Origin: a virus
Length of the DNA stretch: 50,144 nt
Reading direction: 5' to 3' (one strand)
IMG/VR virus record: IMGVR_UViG_3300046820_000446
Location: 1 to 50,144 of that record
Shown: positions 19,965 through 27,360 of the stretch, piece by piece
How the letters are laid out: each line of letters opens with the position of its first letter
How positions within the stretch are numbered: position 1 is the first letter of the stretch
Made by a program: the position numbers and the translations under genes
Notes under the pieces: model-generated
Databases searched by the model: none
The model's input: the letters and a program-made list of their open reading frames with translations, nothing else
Told to the model about the DNA's origin: nothing

Positions 19965-20381
19965 TTATTTAATTTTTAGGACTTTTGGTTGCTTTTCCTT
20001 TGGGATGTTTCGTACCACATTGATATGTAGCATTCCATCCTTTAGCTCAACATTGGATACTTCCATGTATTCACTAAGCTCAAAGATTCTTGTAAACTTA
20101 CGTGCAGCTATTCCTTTATGAACAACTTCTGCATCTAAGACCTCTTTGATTTCACCTGTAATCCAAAGACTTCCGTCCTCAATCGATACAGTTAGATCAT
20201 CTCTTGTGAATCCAGCAACTGCCAAAGACAATTGATAGTTATCCTCATCAAGCTTTAGCAAATCATACGGCGGAAACGCTGTATTGTTTACTTTGCTTAG
20301 ACTGTTAAAACGTTCCAACTCTCGGTTGAAACCAATAAAAAATGGATCCTTGAAAAGATCCATGGCGAAATTTGTTACCAT
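19965..20381 (-). CDS. Small heat-shock protein Hsp20/IbpA family
   Basis: 138 residues with an alpha-crystallin domain at about 37-130 (YQLSLAVAGFTRDDLTVSIEDGSL, then GIAARKFTRIFEL) and a C-terminal extension. Prevents aggregation of unfolded proteins; phages use such chaperones for capsid or host-protein stability. Strong AAAAGGAGC site. Preceded by a promoter and an inverted repeat. Confidence 0.9.
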   Translation of the reverse strand: MVTNFAMDLFKDPFFIGFNRELERFNSLSKVNNTAFPPYDLLKLDEDNYQLSLAVAGFTRDDLTVSIEDGSLWITGEIKEVLDAEVVHKGIAARKFTRIFELSEYMEVSNVELKDGMLHINVVRNIPKEKQPKVLKIK

Positions 20382-20408
20382 TTTTTTTGCTCCTTTTAAG
20401 CGAGTTAA

Positions 20409-20470
20409 ATTAGTACCCCCATTTCGGCAGGTACTAATCTATTATATCATTTTGTAGGTGCAGATTGCAA
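20409..20470 (-). promoter_or_regulatory. hsp20 promoter and downstream inverted repeat
   Basis: TTGCAA (20470-20465), 18-base spacer, TATAAT (20446-20441). A perfect nine-base inverted repeat, ATTAGTACC (20409-20417) and GGTACTAAT (20430-20438), follows at once. It could be an operator over the start site or a leader hairpin. Confidence 0.6.
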
Positions 20471-20878
20471 CTACTTTTTAGAGTTTGCTCTCGCTTTTGC
20501 TAGGGCTTCAAAATCTTTAACTTTTGTGTCCCCAAGGTATCCCCAAGCATATCCATCTGAAATCATCTGCTCATTTATAGATACAGTCTGATCGTCTACA
20601 AATATCCAGCCCAGTATTCTTCCATATTTTTCTGACGAATCCATTTTTTCAGTCTTAATCTTTACAGACTTAGCATCCTTTAATTTATATTTAAGATACT
20701 CTTTAGCTTCTAGCCCAAGCTTCTTTTCTGCCAAATCTTTTGTTCTTGACTCTGGTGTGTCTATGCCAGCCAGTCTAACTCTAGAAGCAAACAATATATC
20801 AAAGCCAAGGTCGATGAGGACATCTATTGTGTCCCCATCGACTACACCTTCAACTTTTCTAACGTAGTATTCGTACAT
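20471..20878 (-). CDS. Thermonuclease (SNase/TNase family)
   Basis: 135 residues. VDGDTIDV, RLAGIDTPES and KYGRILG give Arg35, Asp40, Glu43 and Arg87, the same numbers as in staphylococcal nuclease, so catalysis is expected to be intact. No signal peptide, so it acts in the cytoplasm, perhaps on host DNA or RNA. Shares a base with the endolysin stop. Confidence 0.9.
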   Translation of the reverse strand: MYEYYVRKVEGVVDGDTIDVLIDLGFDILFASRVRLAGIDTPESRTKDLAEKKLGLEAKEYLKYKLKDAKSVKIKTEKMDSSEKYGRILGWIFVDDQTVSINEQMISDGYAWGYLGDTKVKDFEALAKARANSKK

Positions 20879-21495
20879 TATTTAGTCTTTTTTGGTGCTA
20901 CTTTTTTAGCTGCTGGCTTAGCAGGTGCTGCTTTCTTTGCGGGTGCTGGTGCCAACTTGTTTAGAAGTGGGGCATCTTCTTCTCCAGCATAAACTGGTCG
21001 TCCCCAGCCAACAACTGCATTGAGCAGCTTCTTCTTGTTGTCCTTGACATATCCACGAGTTTTCTCTACGCACATTCCGCCATTGCGCTGATCTCCCTTA
21101 GCAGTTCCTGAAGTGTTTCCTTCAATAACCTGGATTGTTCCATCGCCATTGTTCTTAATACAAAGTCCTACATGTGAAATGCGATTGACACCATCATCTG
21201 GGAAATCAAAATAGATCCAGTCTCCTGCCTGTGGATCATCATTACGAGCATCAGACCATCTTTCATTCTTCTTGAACCAGTCAGATGCTGCTACTGTTGC
21301 TGCGCTCTTAGGATACTTCTTTGGATCTAAGCCTGCAGTAAATGCACACCATGAAACAAATGACTGGCACCATGGTAGAAAGTTTGCACCTGTCCACTTA
21401 CCATACTTTGTTTCGTTATCTTTTGGACCTTCAATTGTCCCAATTTCTTTCTTTGCAACCTCAATGATTGCTTCAAGGCTTCCTTTTGCTGCCAT
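20878..21495 (-). CDS. CHAP-domain endolysin
   Basis: 205 residues. CHAP cysteine peptidase/amidase domain at about 1-165: Cys43 (WCQSFVSWC), His108 (ISHVGL) and Glu125/Asn127 (IEGN). The C-terminus (about 178-205) is a Lys/Ala/Pro tail like histone H1, which may bind the wall or teichoic polymers. No signal peptide, so release needs a holin (candidates at 16806 and 17099). AAAGGAG ribosome site. Confidence 0.85.
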   Translation of the reverse strand: MAAKGSLEAIIEVAKKEIGTIEGPKDNETKYGKWTGANFLPWCQSFVSWCAFTAGLDPKKYPKSAATVAASDWFKKNERWSDARNDDPQAGDWIYFDFPDDGVNRISHVGLCIKNNGDGTIQVIEGNTSGTAKGDQRNGGMCVEKTRGYVKDNKKKLLNAVVGWGRPVYAGEEDAPLLNKLAPAPAKKAAPAKPAAKKVAPKKTK

Positions 21496-21506
21496 TTTTT
21501 TCTCCT

Positions 21507-22568
21507 TTATATTCTGTTCCCAGACTCTTTAAGAGACTGAGCTGAAACTATTATGTAACTTGATTGTTCTCTAAATGTTTTTAAGTTTTCACACCCAGAG
21601 TAAGACATACCACTTTTGCAGTTGTTAATCATTTGATTAATTGTATCAGATACTGGGCCACGATTTTCTATGTAGCCTGATACACCTTCAACGTGAAACC
21701 TGTTTGCTGGAGGCTTTGTTCCAGTCACTGGGTCCATCTGGATTCCTGCAGATGCTAAACCTCTGAATAAGAACTTGCCATCTTCTTGGCCCTCACACTC
21801 TTCATGTCCAGCAAATCTACTTCCCATCATTACTGCACTTGCGCCAGCAGCTAGTGCCTTAACTATATCTCCATTTGAAACGATTCCACCATCTGAAACA
21901 ATACCATTTACTTGGTTTGGGTCTACCTTACTATACACATCAATTAAAGATCCTAGAACTGGTACGCCAAAACCAGTTACAACTCTTGTGGTACAAGCAG
22001 CTCCTCCACCAATACCTACTCTTACTGAGTCCGCCCCTGCCTCCATGAGGTCACGATAAGCTTCATAAGAAGAGACGTTTCCTGTCATGATATGTACATG
22101 GTTTGGAACAAGCTCCCTAAGTCTTTTAACTGAATCTATAGAGTATTGTAGGTGTCCAAAGGCTGTATCGATTAACAAAAGCTTTCCGCCTGCAGAAACA
22201 AACTCCTTTATGAGTGGTTCGTCAGCAAATATATCATGGTTACTTATGGTAAACCCAAGTCTATTCTTATGCTGTGTTTCAAATAACAGATTTTTAAACT
22301 TAGATATTCTTTCTTCTCTTGGCTTAAATCTATTAGTAAATGCAACTCCACCAAACCCAAGTAGAGCGTGTATCATTTGATCACTTGTGATGAACTCCAT
22401 GGGAGCCATTACAAATGGCGTCCACATTTCTAGCCAAGCCTCTGGATTATTTGGGTTGCCAATTACAGTATCTATCTTGATATCATATCTTGTTTCAACT
22501 TTAGAATGCTTAGGCACTAAAAGTATGTCATCAAAGCATAAATTACTTGTAGATGTATCTGGTTTCAA
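21507..22568 (-). CDS. IMP dehydrogenase/GMP reductase family enzyme
   Basis: 353 residues, TIM barrel with [10 protein letters not shown] at the start, [14 protein letters not shown] carrying catalytic Cys192, and [18 protein letters not shown] then MMGS for phosphate binding. There are no CBS domains; the length fits GMP reductase or a minimal IMPDH. The loop is GIGGGAAC rather than GIGPGSIC. It would alter guanine nucleotide pools during replication. The start is TTG 22568 with AAGGA upstream. Confidence 0.8.
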   Translation of the reverse strand: MKPDTSTSNLCFDDILLVPKHSKVETRYDIKIDTVIGNPNNPEAWLEMWTPFVMAPMEFITSDQMIHALLGFGGVAFTNRFKPREERISKFKNLLFETQHKNRLGFTISNHDIFADEPLIKEFVSAGGKLLLIDTAFGHLQYSIDSVKRLRELVPNHVHIMTGNVSSYEAYRDLMEAGADSVRVGIGGGAACTTRVVTGFGVPVLGSLIDVYSKVDPNQVNGIVSDGGIVSNGDIVKALAAGASAVMMGSRFAGHEECEGQEDGKFLFRGLASAGIQMDPVTGTKPPANRFHVEGVSGYIENRGPVSDTINQMINNCKSGMSYSGCENLKTFREQSSYIIVSAQSLKESGNRI

Positions 22569-22570
22569 TT

Positions 22571-23041
22571 TTAGTCCTTAAGAGATTTCCATGGATTAGG
22601 AGGAAGCTTTAAGCTAGACTCCAAGAACCAATTCCACTCCTGATGCTTTTTCAACAGCTCTGATAGATGCTGAACCAATGCCCACTCTTTGCTTGCTATT
22701 GCTTGATCTGTAAATATCTTAATGTCTTCAATCATTCTCTTGTTAATTGGAACAAGATGGACTGCCATTTCAACACCACAGTAGGTATCTGGCTTTACGT
22801 TGCCTAATGTTTGGCTGTCAGAAATCTCTTCAATTGTGTATAAAGCTTCTCCACCAAGTCTACGTAACCACAGGGATGTCTCTAGTAGAAGTCTTTCAGA
22901 CTCTAAATAGATTTCCTTATATACTGTTTGTGACTGTCTCATTAAAACTGATTCAGTGTTTAGCCAAAACCCTTTGACCAAGTTAGTGTATACGAATGAA
23001 TTTGATTGTAATTCCTGTAGAGAGTTAATTAGTTGTTTCAT
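22571..23041 (-). CDS. Dps/ferritin-like protein
   Basis: 156 residues from ATG 23041. A four-helix protein: VKGFWLNTES corresponds to the first-helix iron site region, YLESERLLLETSLWLRRLGG to the second-helix DExxER...LG region, and KKHQEWNWFLES to the C-terminal EKxxWFLR. Ferroxidase residues are only partly kept. It may protect DNA or bind iron. A longer ORF begins at 23077, but the -10 box exactly six bases before 23041 fixes the start. Confidence 0.6.
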   Translation of the reverse strand: MKQLINSLQELQSNSFVYTNLVKGFWLNTESVLMRQSQTVYKEIYLESERLLLETSLWLRRLGGEALYTIEEISDSQTLGNVKPDTYCGVEMAVHLVPINKRMIEDIKIFTDQAIASKEWALVQHLSELLKKHQEWNWFLESSLKLPPNPWKSLKD

Positions 23042-23045
23042 AATC

Positions 23046-23714
23046 TCAGTATACCATTTTCGGCATTGTTGCGTCATTGGGATTTATCTTGCCTTCTTGC
23101 CAATGTATCTTTAATTCTTCTTTAGCTGCCTCTTCTTTTAATTTCTCCTGCTCTAAATCCACATCATATTGGGAATCTATATAGTCAAAAGAATTTAGCA
23201 TGGTATATCTAACTCCATCTGTGACCTCTGTTACAGCATGAACATTATTTATTCCTACATCAAATACAATCAGGGTGCCCGTCTTTGGCTTGATGGATAT
23301 GTCATGATCTCTAAATGTAAGATACCCGCCCTCGTAGTTGTCATTTAAATATAAAATTGTTACTAATTTATTTGCAGCCCACCCATTAGGTGTTCCATCT
23401 AGATCTGCATTGTCAGCATGATCTGCTGCATATGCCCCTACCGTCCACTTATGAGCACTTTGAGAAAGAGGCTTAAGTTGAATCCCAAAAGACTCCTCAG
23501 CTATTTTATGAAACCTGTCATACATCTGGTGTATTTTAATTTTAAATTCATCTTTAATGTCTTTTTTACCAGATATGACGTATGCATTATAGAAGCACGT
23601 TAGATCCCAGTCGTCCTGTGCATTCCAGCCATCAATTAGGTATTTGCATTCTTCTTCTGAGAGAAAAGATTCATATTCAAATATATCTTTGGTGTGCTCT
23701 ATTTTATTGATCAT
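23046..23714 (-). CDS. 2OG-Fe(II) oxygenase, prolyl-4-hydroxylase-like
   Basis: 222 residues. His99 and Asp101 (ADHADNAD), His159 (NNVHAV) and Arg169 (VRYTML) form the active site; LYLNDNYEGGYLTF is the core. A charged helical tail (about 185-215) is extra. It follows the tRNA cluster. TATAAT is six bases before the ATG, while the intervening GGAGTA also resembles a ribosome site. Confidence 0.75.
   Translation of the reverse strand: MINKIEHTKDIFEYESFLSEEECKYLIDGWNAQDDWDLTCFYNAYVISGKKDIKDEFKIKIHQMYDRFHKIAEESFGIQLKPLSQSAHKWTVGAYAADHADNADLDGTPNGWAANKLVTILYLNDNYEGGYLTFRDHDISIKPKTGTLIVFDVGINNVHAVTEVTDGVRYTMLNSFDYIDSQYDVDLEQEKLKEEAAKEELKIHWQEGKINPNDATMPKMVY
23048..23053 (-). promoter_or_regulatory. 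-10 box of a leaderless promoter (Dps-like gene)
   Basis: TATACT, six bases, ATG 23041. With an 18-base spacer ATGACG stands at the -35 (four of six matches). It overlaps the end of the oxygenase gene. Confidence 0.5.
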
Positions 23715-23720
23715 TACTCC

Positions 23721-23726
23721 ATTATA
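23721..23726 (-). promoter_or_regulatory. -10 box before the oxygenase gene
   Basis: TATAAT, six bases, ATG 23714. It lies 11 bases beyond the 3' end of tRNA-Lys. No -35 seen. Confidence 0.45.
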
Positions 23727-23736
23727 CTATTTATTG

Positions 23737-23809
23737 TGCCTCCAGATGGTCTCGAACCATCGACCCGCAGATTAAAAGTCTGCTGCTCTACCAACTGAGC
23801 TATAGAAGC
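23737..23809 (-). tRNA. tRNA-Lys(TTT)
   Basis: 73 bases; acceptor GCTTCTA/TGGAGGC, anticodon loop CTTTTAA, T-loop TTCGAGA. Last tRNA of the cluster. Reads AAA/AAG, abundant in this genome. Confidence 0.9.
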
Positions 23810-23813
23810 ATTG

Positions 23814-23884
23814 CTCTTTCCCCTGGATTCGAACCAAGATTGCCTGTGCCAAAAACAGGAGTCCTACCTTTGGACGAAGAAAGA
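23814..23884 (-). tRNA. tRNA-Gln(TTG)
   Basis: 71 bases; acceptor TCTTTCT/GGAAAGA with the U1-A72 pair usual for tRNA-Gln, anticodon loop TTTTGGC, T-loop TTCGAAT. Confidence 0.85.
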
Positions 23885-23888
23885 AAAG

Positions 23889-23971
23889 CGGAAACAATAG
23901 GATTCGAACCTATGGATCTTTCGATCTACGATTTAGCAAACCGTTGCATTCGACCACTCTGCCATATTTCC
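23889..23971 (-). tRNA. tRNA-Ser(GCT)
   Basis: 83 bases with a long variable arm (GATCGAAAGATC hairpin). Acceptor GGAAATA/TGTTTCC, anticodon loop TTGCTAA, T-loop TTCGAAT. Reads AGU/AGC. Confidence 0.9.
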
Positions 23972-24132
23972 TTATGTCGGGTCAGTTTATAGATTCCACA
24001 CTGTAAGGCCTTTAACCGCATCCCCCGACGAGATGGTACAGTAGACTCCTAGTTGCCCCTGTAGTTTGCGGAAGCAAAAAGCCAACTTTTCGTAGCTAAT
24101 GAAAGTTCCTATTGCCATACAAACGTTTCCTG
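23972..24132 (-). ncRNA. Structured spacer between tRNA-Trp and tRNA-Ser
   Basis: 161 bases without an ORF. GTCGGG (23976-23981) pairs with CCCGAC (24024-24029), closing a 54-base domain; other short helices are possible upstream. No T-loop motif, so not an ordinary tRNA. Might be a processed small RNA or just a processing spacer. Confidence 0.3.
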
Positions 24133-24203
24133 CACCGTCTCTAGGAGTCGAACCTAGGCTTGCCGCTTTGGAGACGGCAGTGCTTCCGTAACACTTAGAC
24201 GAT
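24133..24203 (-). tRNA. tRNA-Trp(CCA)
   Basis: 71 bases; acceptor ATCGTCT/AGACGGT, anticodon loop CTCCAAA, T-loop TTCGACT. The first pair A1-U72 is unusual for bacteria. Reads UGG. Confidence 0.8.
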
Positions 24204-24332
24204 ATGTGATTAGTAAGTCTACGAGCAAACTAACTTACTAATCTGATATATGAGGCTTTACATAAGCTCGTTGGCCTCCAGTTGTCCCAGTCGGGAGTCA
24301 GTCTATACACCTGCCACTCAACCTTAATATCG
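24204..24332 (-). ncRNA. Structured spacer with two hairpins and complementary loops
   Basis: 129 bases. Hairpin A: GAGGC/GCCTC (24252-24256, 24274-24278). Hairpin B: a perfect 10-base-pair stem (24209-24218 with 24233-24242). ACGAGC in one loop and GCTCGT in the other (24221-24226 and 24266-24271) are exact complements, allowing a kissing-loop or pseudoknot. No tRNA features. Candidate structured RNA. Confidence 0.4.
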
Positions 24333-24406
24333 TGCATCAAGTAGGACTCGAACCTACAACAATCAGTTCCTAAGACTGACGCCTCTACCATTTGGGCTAT
24401 TGACGC
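24333..24406 (-). tRNA. tRNA with anticodon TAG (Leu by code) but class I form
   Basis: 74 bases; acceptor GCGTCAA/TTGATGC, anticodon stem TCAGT/ACTGA around loop CTTAGGA, T-loop TTCGAGT. Anticodon UAG reads CUA (Leu). Yet the variable region has only five bases, whereas bacterial Leu tRNAs have a long arm. The aminoacylation identity is therefore uncertain. Confidence 0.75.
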
Positions 24407-24529
24407 TGGCGGACCTAGTACTAGCTTTTCACAGCTTTGGACACTGCTTCCAGATTTTCCCACTCTTTCGAGTCGTCCCACGTAACCGCTGTAGGTTGGT
24501 CTTGTGGACTCTACAGTTAAGGGCCTTAG
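24407..24529 (-). ncRNA. Structured spacer between tRNA-Met and the TAG tRNA
   Basis: 123 bases. CTGTAG/CTACAG encloses an inner GTC/GAC helix; then ACTC-GAAA-GAGT is a GNRA-type tetraloop hairpin, followed by CTAGTACTAG. No ORF with a start codon. A possible small RNA or processing signal. Confidence 0.3.
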
Positions 24530-24604
24530 TTGCGGAGGAGGGATTTGAACCCACGACCTAAAGCTTATGAGGCTTCCGAGCTAACCTAACTGCTCTACTC
24601 CGCA
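24530..24604 (-). tRNA. tRNA-Met or tRNA-Ile2 (CAT)
   Basis: 75 bases; acceptor TGCGGAG/CTCCGCA, anticodon loop CTCATAA, T-loop TTCAAAT. The U1-A72 pair excludes a normal initiator. One of two CAT tRNAs; one may be lysidine-modified to read AUA. Confidence 0.85.
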
Positions 24605-24756
24605 ATGTGTCAGCCGTGGGAATTCCCGCTGACTGTAACTACCTATTTACTTCCGCAGAGCAATCTCCATCGTGCTGAATCACTTCGTATGATGCGGGTA
24701 AAAACATTTATCAGTAATCACTATCTTAGCACAAATTATTCAGATTTGCACTTTGA
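24605..24756 (-). ncRNA. Spacer with palindromic hairpin between tRNA-Arg and tRNA-Met
   Basis: 152 bases without a gene. GTCAGC (24609-24614) and GCTGAC (24628-24633) bracket the palindrome GGGAATTCCC; the remainder is AT-rich. Nothing else is recognisable. Confidence 0.3.
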
Positions 24757-24830
24757 GCACCCCTGGCTGGAATCGAACCAGCGACCAACAGATTAGAAGT
24801 CTGTTGCTCTTCCGCTGAGCTACAGAGGTG
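24757..24830 (-). tRNA. tRNA-Arg(TCT)
   Basis: 74 bases; acceptor CACCTCT/AGGGGTG, anticodon loop CTTCTAA, T-loop TTCGATT. Reads AGA/AGG, codons common in AT-rich phages. Confidence 0.9.
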
Positions 24831-24904
24831 TGCGGCAGGTAGGACTCGAACCTACGATTACCGAATTATGAGTTCGGGGCTTTAACCAACTAAGCTACTG
24901 CCGC
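24831..24904 (-). tRNA. tRNA-Met or tRNA-Ile2 (CAT)
   Basis: 74 bases; acceptor GCGGCAG/CTGCCGC, anticodon loop CTCATAA, T-loop TTCGAGT. Its first 23 bases overlap the end of the carbamoyltransferase ORF, so the message and tRNA must be separated by processing. First tRNA of the eight-gene cluster. Confidence 0.85.
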
Positions 24905-26327
24905 TAGTTAGTATATTATATCCGTAATGCGCCTGCCAGTCAATAGCATCTTGATGATCATTTAATAGTGGTTGGCCTTTTATATTTAAACTTGTATTTA
25001 ATAATATTGGAACGCCCGTATGAATATAGAATTTATTTATTGCTCTCCATAATCCTCTATGCTGTTCTCTATTTACAGTTTGAACTCTAGATGTTCCGTC
25101 TACATGCACAACAGATGGAATTTTTTCTGGCTGTAAACACTTAACCGTGTATTGCATGTATGGGCTTGTAAACTTCATGTCAAACCATTTTGAAGCACAT
25201 TCTTCTAAAACAACTGGTGCAAATGGTCGGAACTGCTCTCTTTGCTTAATTAAGTTGACTTTATCTTTAATGTTTGGATCTCTAGGATCTGCAAGTATGC
25301 TTCTATTCCCTAAAGCTCTTGGGCCATATTCAGCTCTTCCGCTTGCAACTGCAACTATTCCATCTTTAAGTATTGCATCAACTATATCTTTTACTGGATA
25401 CTCTCCGCCCATATCGTATCCAAGATATGGAGTTTTCCAGTCAACATGCTTTCCATATAAAGCTAGTGCAGCTCCTAAAGAACTGCCAGCGTCGCCAGGA
25501 TTTGGCATAATCCAGATATCTTTAAATATGTTCCATAGCAATGTGTTGGCTTTGCTATTTAGGGCACAGCCACCCATGAATACAAGATTTTTCTTTCCAG
25601 TCAGTCTCTTAGCCATACTCATGAAGTCTAGGAGTCTTTGCTCATATACTACTTGAACTGCCGCTGCTATATCAAACTTATCTTTTTCTTCAATATCAAA
25701 TCCCCAGTCTGTTATACCCTTATGGAAATTGTATGTTTGAGTATGATATTTAGGGAAATAGGCATCTACTTCTTTATAATATCTTTTCCAGTCTCCGTAT
25801 GCAGCCATGCCCATCATTATGTATTCTTCTTGGTTGGGCATCAGGCCAATCAGATCCGTGAATGCTGAATAAAATAATCCAAAGCTTACTGGGTAGTCTT
25901 GCTTATACTTTAACTTAATTGACTCGCCTTCTCCCACCCATATGGTAGAAGTGTTATATTCTCCCATTGCGTCAAGTACTACTATTGCAGCATCTGTAAA
26001 TTTGCTTGTATAGTATCCTGCACATGCATGTGAGTAATGATGCTTAAATGATTTCCTAGGCACACCTTCAATATTAAACTTTGGCTTCCAATCCCCTGCA
26101 CCACCCCTTAGAAATAGCCTGGAGGCCTTTAGAAGCGGTTTCTCATAGTAGGCTATAGCATCAGGTGCACCGTATGATAAAGCATCATTAATTAATTCAT
26201 TATTGATATACCAATCATTTTTTTGTTTACTATATCTTTCAGCATGCCCAGCAAAAAGGATCTCTCCATCTTTAATTAAAGATGCTGATGCATCATGAGA
26301 AGTTTCATTAATACCCAATATAATCAT
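24882..26327 (-). CDS. Carbamoyltransferase (NodU/CmcH/TobZ family)
   Basis: 481 residues. N-terminal Kae1-like domain: MIILGINETSHDASASLI, and HHYSHA at 96-101 for metal binding. C-terminal domain: GRAEYGPRALGNRSILADPR and REQFRPFAPVVLEE. These enzymes make carbamoyl-AMP from carbamoyl phosphate and ATP and transfer the carbamoyl group to a sugar or other hydroxyl. It is somewhat shorter than the usual 550-570. Next to two SGNH-type genes, so a glycan or modified base could be the acceptor. Stop lies inside a tRNA. Confidence 0.85.
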   Translation of the reverse strand: MIILGINETSHDASASLIKDGEILFAGHAERYSKQKNDWYINNELINDALSYGAPDAIAYYEKPLLKASRLFLRGGAGDWKPKFNIEGVPRKSFKHHYSHACAGYYTSKFTDAAIVVLDAMGEYNTSTIWVGEGESIKLKYKQDYPVSFGLFYSAFTDLIGLMPNQEEYIMMGMAAYGDWKRYYKEVDAYFPKYHTQTYNFHKGITDWGFDIEEKDKFDIAAAVQVVYEQRLLDFMSMAKRLTGKKNLVFMGGCALNSKANTLLWNIFKDIWIMPNPGDAGSSLGAALALYGKHVDWKTPYLGYDMGGEYPVKDIVDAILKDGIVAVASGRAEYGPRALGNRSILADPRDPNIKDKVNLIKQREQFRPFAPVVLEECASKWFDMKFTSPYMQYTVKCLQPEKIPSVVHVDGTSRVQTVNREQHRGLWRAINKFYIHTGVPILLNTSLNIKGQPLLNDHQDAIDWQAHYGYNILTSGSSLVG

Positions 26328-27262
26328 TATTCAAACCATCTCTTTTCAATTTCATCAATAAACTTTTTTGAAACTGTTCTTGACCATAGAAGTCCTGGGT
26401 GTGATCCATCACGGGCATAATCCCAATATGGTAGTCCGTCTGCATTATCTTCTAGCCCATCTGGTTTTTCCTCACCCGTTATAGGCGAGTACCAAGTTCT
26501 TATGTTGTAATCTTCTGTCTTTAAGTAATTTGCAAACTTTAGGCTGTCCCAATCGTCAGCCTGCTGCCTTACCCAAGATGTCCATACTAGCTTAATTCCT
26601 GCTGATTTGCAATACGACTCAAGCATAAACATTATATCTGCACATAGCAGCCAATTGTTTGCAGTGTTGATGGATGACAAAGCATAAATTAATTGCTTAG
26701 ACATTTTCTGAGTCAAATTAAATTCAGAAGGAATTATTTGCTTAAACTTTTCATCAGAATTATCAAAGCTAATTGATCTTTCAATGTCAGATACAGAGAT
26801 GAATAAGTAGTCTGGATTACCATACTTCTCAAAGAATATAAAACAGTTTCTAACTATCTCATGTATGCTAGCACCAGGTGAGGCAACGTTAAAAGATTCT
26901 ACTTCAGGATGAAGCCTTTCTTTAATTAAAGATGTTAAAAGTGAATGCCATGTGTACTCTTCAGGTAGGCCCACTCCATAAGTCATCGAGCATCCAGCAT
27001 ATAATATATTTGTAGAGTCTTTATCTAAGGTCTTAAAATGTTGTGACCTAAATCCCTCCGCATTTATTTTATACTGAAACTTATGTTGATCTTCATAGAT
27101 TGGCTCAGTAATACTATCAACTACGCAGTATCCATCATCAGTTAGAACTTCATCTGGCAAAGACCTTTTTTCTCCTGTGTCCATAAACTGAACTTTTCTA
27201 GGAGTGTCATGATCAATAAACTTTTTAACAGAATACTTGAGTCCGCTTGGGTAGTTGTCCAT
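26327..27262 (-). CDS. SGNH/GDSL-like hydrolase, paralogue 1
   Basis: 311 residues. ILYAGCSMTYGVGLPEEYTW is the block I nucleophile region (GCSMT, Ser in place of GDS), followed by NVASPGASIHE (block II-III) and ARDGSHPG (D-x2-HP, block V). Such enzymes remove or add acyl groups on glycans. It clearly resembles 27347-28288 over its whole length. Cytoplasmic. Stop overlaps the carbamoyltransferase start. Confidence 0.7.
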   Translation of the reverse strand: MDNYPSGLKYSVKKFIDHDTPRKVQFMDTGEKRSLPDEVLTDDGYCVVDSITEPIYEDQHKFQYKINAEGFRSQHFKTLDKDSTNILYAGCSMTYGVGLPEEYTWHSLLTSLIKERLHPEVESFNVASPGASIHEIVRNCFIFFEKYGNPDYLFISVSDIERSISFDNSDEKFKQIIPSEFNLTQKMSKQLIYALSSINTANNWLLCADIMFMLESYCKSAGIKLVWTSWVRQQADDWDSLKFANYLKTEDYNIRTWYSPITGEEKPDGLEDNADGLPYWDYARDGSHPGLLWSRTVSKKFIDEIEKRWFE

Positions 27263-27360
27263 TAGTATATAAAGTCCTTTTTGTTCTTAATCTTTTTATA
27301 TAGATCTGGATAAAATATTCTGTAGTATATTTTGTAAAATATTTTTTTAGCCTTTTTCAT
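27262..27360 (-). CDS. Basic aromatic microprotein (32 aa)
   Basis: MKKAKKIFYKIYYRIFYPDL followed by a Lys-rich end. It has a strong AAGGAGA site and overlaps the genes on both sides (14 bases and TAATG). An amphipathic basic helix is likely; possibly membrane- or enzyme-associated. Confidence 0.5.
   Translation of the reverse strand: MKKAKKIFYKIYYRIFYPDLYKKIKNKKDFIY

Noticed and set aside
23972-24132. Possible tmRNA or atypical tRNA in the long spacer
   Set aside because: No T-loop, no tag-peptide frame and no CCA-like end were found; only helices remain.
24230-24481. 83-aa ORF across the tRNA cluster
   Set aside because: Runs straight through a tRNA gene and its spacers; the open frame is explained by structured RNA genes.
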